Assembly: GCA_018716795.1 (NCBI GenBank)
Contig: DVJK01000192.1
Location: 1 to 6,338 of the forward strand
Source: Candidatus Scatomorpha merdipullorum
Lineage (GTDB): Bacteria; Bacillota; Clostridia; Oscillospirales; Oscillospiraceae
Direction: 5' to 3'
DNA length: 6,338 nucleotides
Shown here: positions 3,659-6,338 of the stretch, piece after piece
Layout of the letters: each line of letters starts with the position of its first letter
How positions within the stretch are numbered: position 1 is the stretch's first letter
Notes under the pieces: generated by a model
What the model was told of the DNA's origin: nothing
The model's database searches: none
What the model saw: only the letters and a program-made list of their open reading frames with translations
Position numbers and translations under genes: made by a program

Positions 3659-5821
3659 TCAGGCGGCGAGACGCATGAGGACGGTGGCGCCCATGGCGCG
3701 GGTGGCGGAGCCGGCGGGCGCGAACTCGGTGTCGCTCACGCCGCTCATGAGGCCGGCGTCGGTGCAGTAGACGACGGCGGACTCGGCCCAGTCGGCGATG
3801 GCGTCGGCGTCGGCATACTCGAGCTCGGCGGCCTCAACCTCCTCGGCGCCCTTGAAGACCTCGTAGCGGTAGAGGATGGCGGCCATCTCCTGGCGGGTCA
3901 TGGTGTCGTTGGGCGCGAACTCGGTCTCGCTGCGGCCCTCGACGATGCCGTTGGCGTTCGCCCAGATGACGGCGTCGGCGTACCACTCGCCGTCGGCGCA
4001 GTCGGTGAAGACGTCGGAGACGGCGGTCTCAACCTCGGGGCTGCCCTCGAGGCGGTAGAGCATGGTGACGAGCATGGCACGGTTCATGTTCACGTCGGGC
4101 GCGAACTCAGTGTCGCTCACGCCGCCCATGAGCTCGGCCTCGTAGACGGCCTTGACGGCGTCGTAGAACCAGTCGTCGGCGGCGACGTCGGTGAACGGCA
4201 GCTCGCTCACGGCAGTGAGCACAGTGATGCGGCCCTGGGGCTCGCCATACTGCTCGGCAGTGACGGTGCCGTCGAGGACGTCGGTGATGTAGTCGACAAC
4301 GACGGTGTCCATAGCAGCACCAGTGTCAACAATGTCATCGGAGGTGGAGAAAGTGTAATAAGTGTCGCCGCCAGCAGCGGTGAAGTCGTTGGTCACGACA
4401 ACATAGGTGGCCTCGGGGTCAAACTCCTGACCGTTGATGGAATTGATGGTCACGCGGTTGATGCTGTTCGGGCCGTAGTAGGTGGAGTTGGGGTACTGAT
4501 CGCCCTGATCGTACTCCTTGGTGGTGTCGACGGTGAACTCGATGCCGGCAACCTGGGGGAAGCCGCCAAGCTCTTCGGGTGTATTGTAAGTGGAAGCCTC
4601 GAGAGCCTCGAGCAGAGCCTCGCCAGTGATGGTTATGTAGGCAACTGTGTTGCCGTAGGGCAGAACGTCGTTGATATCCTGCATTGTGATGTCTCCGGCC
4701 TCGACGGTGGCGCGCAGGCCGCCGCCGTTGGTGACGGCGACTATGTTCTCTTCGGCGACGCCAGCGTCACCCTGAGCCTTGGCATACCAAAGAATGGCGT
4801 CAGTTACAAGGTCACCGAGGTTGGTCTCCTGAGTGCGGACGCCAGGGGCGCGGTTGCCGTCGAGAGTGACCTCGGAGGTGGCAAAGACCTCGCTGAACGC
4901 GGAGTCGATGGGAGCCTTGACGGCGGCGACAGCGGCGGCAACGGTCTCATTGGAACCGGTATAGTCAGCGGTGACAACATCAGAGATAGTGATGCCCTCA
5001 TCGTTGAGAATGGCGACACCAATGTGGTCGCCCTTGCTTCCGGCGGAGGTAAGGATGGTGTCGCCGACCTTGTTATCCTGGCCGACGCCTTCGGTAGCGG
5101 CAATCTCAGCTATGGTGTTCTCACTGTGACCGTCGATAAAGAGGTCAATGCCATCGACGTTCTCGAGCAGGTCAATGGAGCTGTAGTTACCGCTGATGCC
5201 CAGGTGGCCGAGGCAGACAACGTAGTCGACATTCTGCGCGTTGAGAGCGGCTATCTGCTCCTCGGCATAGTCATAGAGCTCGTTGCCGGACATAAAGGTC
5301 ACGCCCTGAATCTTGGCGGGGTGAGCCTTGGTAGCAGTCTCGGGGGTCTCCAGGCCAAAGAAGCCAACAGTGTAGTCGCCGGCGGTGAGCACGACGGTCT
5401 GATCGAGCATAAACTCGCCGTCACGCTTTACGTTGGATATGACGGGGAACTCGGCGGCGTCCTTAATGTCGGCAATGTTCTCCCAGCCATAGTCGAACTC
5501 GTGGTTGCCCAGAGTGGCAACGTCATAACCAGCGGCGTTCATGAGAGCGACGGCATTAGCACCCTCAGAGCCGTTGACGTAAACGGAACCCTGAGAGAAA
5601 TCACCGTCGTCCACGAGCAGGACGTCAGCTCCGCGAGCCTCATACTCGTCTACAAGAGCCGCGGCTTTAGCATAAGTGTCGATGCTGCCATGCACGTCAT
5701 TGGTATGAACAATAACGAGTTGGCCTGCAAGATCTTCCGTGGTCTCCTCAGCAGCCAGTGCGCCGCCGCAGAGGGCGAAGACCAGCGTGAGGGCCAGGAA
5801 AACAGATAACAGCTTTTTCAT
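3659..5821 (-). CDS. Secreted 5'-nucleotidase/metallophosphatase with three C-terminal SLH repeats
   Basis: Probable cell-surface enzyme releasing phosphate from nucleotides or related phosphoesters; exact substrate not shown. The 720 residues begin with a signal peptide (MKK, hydrophobic core about 4-19, cleavage likely after ALA at 21-23; Cys18 does not fit a lipobox). The calcineurin-like domain (about 34-290) has TNDVHG (40-45; Asp42, His44), GDFSQG (73-78; Asp74), GNHEFDYG (105-112; Asn106, His107), GHLG (205-208; His206) and GHSE (231-234; His232, with Glu where UshA has Gln). The nucleotide-binding domain (about 320-540) has RTQETNLGDL (329-338), TNGGGLRA (364-371), LPYGNT (387-392) and FTAAGGDTYYTF (480-491). 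SLH repeats lie at about 542-593, 603-655 and 668-720 and should bind cell-wall polymer. AAAGGAG sits 7 nt before the ATG. It is monocistronic between two divergent or terminated neighbours. Confidence 0.93.
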   Translation of the reverse strand: MKKLLSVFLALTLVFALCGGALAAEETTEDLAGQLVIVHTNDVHGSIDTYAKAAALVDEYEARGADVLLVDDGDFSQGSVYVNGSEGANAVALMNAAGYDVATLGNHEFDYGWENIADIKDAAEFPVISNVKRDGEFMLDQTVVLTAGDYTVGFFGLETPETATKAHPAKIQGVTFMSGNELYDYAEEQIAALNAQNVDYVVCLGHLGISGNYSSIDLLENVDGIDLFIDGHSENTIAEIAATEGVGQDNKVGDTILTSAGSKGDHIGVAILNDEGITISDVVTADYTGSNETVAAAVAAVKAPIDSAFSEVFATSEVTLDGNRAPGVRTQETNLGDLVTDAILWYAKAQGDAGVAEENIVAVTNGGGLRATVEAGDITMQDINDVLPYGNTVAYITITGEALLEALEASTYNTPEELGGFPQVAGIEFTVDTTKEYDQGDQYPNSTYYGPNSINRVTINSINGQEFDPEATYVVVTNDFTAAGGDTYYTFSTSDDIVDTGAAMDTVVVDYITDVLDGTVTAEQYGEPQGRITVLTAVSELPFTDVAADDWFYDAVKAVYEAELMGGVSDTEFAPDVNMNRAMLVTMLYRLEGSPEVETAVSDVFTDCADGEWYADAVIWANANGIVEGRSETEFAPNDTMTRQEMAAILYRYEVFKGAEEVEAAELEYADADAIADWAESAVVYCTDAGLMSGVSDTEFAPAGSATRAMGATVLMRLAA
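3715..4132. repeat. Near-identical DNA repeats inside the SLH coding region
   Basis: The 37 bp at 3715..3751 and 4096..4132 are identical at all but two positions and encode the GVSDTEFAP segment of SLH repeats 3 and 1. A shorter copy (about 15 bp) at 3911..3925 belongs to SLH repeat 2. The two long copies are 381 bp apart, a whole number of codons (127), so recombination between them would delete SLH repeats in frame. Confidence 0.8.
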
Positions 5822-5828
5822 ATCGATT

Positions 5829-5835
5829 CTCCTTT
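5829..5835 (-). promoter_or_regulatory. Ribosome binding site of the SLH nucleotidase gene
   Basis: AAAGGAG ends 7 nt before the ATG at 5821, an ideal spacing. It fixes the start immediately before the signal peptide. Confidence 0.8.
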
Positions 5836-5885
5836 ATGTTCTTTATTCCAGCCGGCGGAATTGTACCGGCGTGCCAGACAAAGGT

Positions 5886-5914
5886 ATTATACTATGCTTT
5901 TCGCCGAAATGGAA
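5886..5914 (-). promoter_or_regulatory. Candidate promoter of the SLH nucleotidase gene (good -10, poor -35)
   Basis: A perfect TATAAT lies at 5891..5886 on the minus strand. At 17 bp spacing the -35 position (5914..5909) reads TTCCAT, a poor match. Transcription would start near 5879, with a leader of about 58 nt. A weak -35 suggests an activator-dependent promoter. Confidence 0.55.
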
Positions 5915-5923
5915 CACCCAAAA

Positions 5924-5963
5924 TCGAAAACCGCTGTAAAAAACGGCGTAAAGCCCTCGTAAA
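5924..5963 (-). promoter_or_regulatory. Phased direct repeats resembling PhoP boxes upstream of the nucleotidase promoter
   Basis: On the minus strand TTTACG (5963..5958), TTTACG (5952..5947), TTTACA (5940..5935) and a weaker TTTCGA (5929..5924) are separated by 5, 6 and 5 bp. This 11-12 bp period and the hexamers resemble Bacillus PhoP boxes (TT[A/T/C]A[C/T]A spaced by about 5 bp). The third hexamer is an exact match and the first two differ at the last base. Regulation by phosphate starvation is an inference from this and from the enzyme type. Confidence 0.4.
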
Positions 5964-5985
5964 TTTTGCACACGCGCGGAAAGGA

Positions 5986-6004
5986 CGCGGGAAAAGCTCC
6001 CGCG
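5986..6004. terminator. Hairpin, possible terminator of the PhzF-family gene
   Basis: CGCGGGA (5986..5992) pairs over 7 bp with TCCCGCG (5998..6004). On the minus strand, about 60 bp past the stop codon of the PhzF-family gene, it is followed by TCCTTTCC rather than a clean T-run. It is the best terminator candidate between that gene and the nucleotidase gene, but only a weak one. Confidence 0.4.
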
Positions 6005-6062
6005 CCCGCGAATGTTTATTTATAATGTAGGCGGCCTCCGTCCGCGAGGGCCGGGAGCGGCC

Positions 6063-6338
6063 TCAGAGCGATATCTCCGCGACGGAGTACAGCACCGCGC
6101 CGCCGGCGAGCTTGACGCGGCCGCCCTCGAGCGAGCAGAGCAGCGTGCCGCCGCGCTTCGAGGACTGACGGGCGCGCAGGCGGGTCTTGCCGAGCCTTTC
6201 GGCCCATATCGGCGCGAGGTGGCAGTGCCCGCTGCCACAGACAGGGTCCTCCGCCACGCCGAGCTTGGGCGCGTAGGAGCGCGAGACGCAGTCGTAGTCT
6301 GCGCCCGCGGCGGTTATGTGCAGCAGCTGCCCGTCGAG
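6063..6338 (-). CDS. PhzF-family protein (isomerase/epimerase fold), C-terminal part
   Basis: The last 91 residues of a gene that enters from the right edge; its upstream part is outside the window. The reading frame is open to the edge and codes for DYDCVSRSYAPKLGVAEDPV followed directly by CGSGHCHLAPIWAERLGK. This is the hallmark of the second PhzF half-domain (family pattern: VSR.FAP..G..EDPVTGSAHC.L.PYWA..LGK). ARQSSKRGGTLLCSLEGGRVKL then matches the family's Q.S.RGG.L....RV.L tail. Family members are cytoplasmic isomerases or epimerases and most have no known substrate. The catalytic glutamate lies in the missing N-terminal half, so activity cannot be judged. Cys replaces the commoner Thr in EDPV(T)GS. 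Family assignment is firm; function is unknown. Confidence 0.9.
   Translation of the reverse strand, partial: LDGQLLHITAAGADYDCVSRSYAPKLGVAEDPVCGSGHCHLAPIWAERLGKTRLRARQSSKRGGTLLCSLEGGRVKLAGGAVLYSVAEISL

Noticed and set aside
3632..5809. A 725-codon open frame on the plus strand opposite the SLH nucleotidase gene
   Set aside because: It is in exact codon register with the nucleotidase gene, so stops would arise only from TTA, CTA or TCA sense codons, which this gene avoids. The translation is a low-complexity Gly/Val/Asp/Leu string without family signatures, while the minus strand encodes clear catalytic motifs.
6016..6238. Other minus-strand frames over the PhzF-family fragment
   Set aside because: Low-complexity Arg/Ala/Pro strings; the frame ending at 6063 carries the EDPVCGSGHC motif and stays open to the window edge.

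Overview
The window looks like chromosomal DNA of a GC-rich, spore-forming member of the Firmicutes (class Clostridia). The Oscillospiraceae and their relatives are my best guess. The grounds are a germination protease gene (gpr), strong AGGAGG-type ribosome binding sites, sigma-A-like promoters, a chromosomal parA-parB pair with perfect parS palindromes, and a secreted protein ending in three SLH cell-wall anchoring repeats. No mobile element, CRISPR array, tRNA or rRNA gene was seen.

Left part, all on the minus strand (read right to left). A single-residue-overlap-free, tightly packed operon runs parA (2019..1264), parB (1262..402), serS (384..1, cut by the window edge). A 143-bp gap upstream of parA holds an extended -10 promoter and three copies of the parS palindrome whose centres are exactly 31 bp apart. 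The nearest copy sits 2 bp from the promoter -35 box and the farthest touches the stop codon of gpr. ParA, ParB and parS together form the chromosome-segregation system that also positions SMC/condensin; serS appears to ride on the same transcript.

Middle part. gpr (3005..2163, minus) and rpsT (3185..3448, plus) are divergent, the same arrangement as in Bacillus subtilis. The gap between them has a sigma-A-type promoter for rpsT and a sigma-F/sigma-G-like promoter for gpr. The gpr promoter fixes the gpr start at 3005 rather than at the longer upstream ATG codons. The GPR protein is compact (280 residues) with a very short propeptide.

Right part. Downstream of rpsT are a long perfect hairpin and a bidirectional rho-independent terminator, shared with the convergent gene at 5821..3659. 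That gene encodes a secreted 720-residue 5'-nucleotidase family protein with three C-terminal SLH repeats. Its promoter has a good -10 but a poor -35. Upstream of it lie direct repeats with an 11-12 bp period that resemble PhoP (phosphate-starvation) boxes, fitting a phosphate-scavenging enzyme. The window ends inside the C-terminal part of a PhzF-family protein (6338..6063, minus).

I do not see a wholly new system. The most notable points are the phased parS array joined to the parA promoter, the candidate Pho control region of the surface nucleotidase, the compact GPR with its forespore promoter, and the paired hairpins after rpsT.
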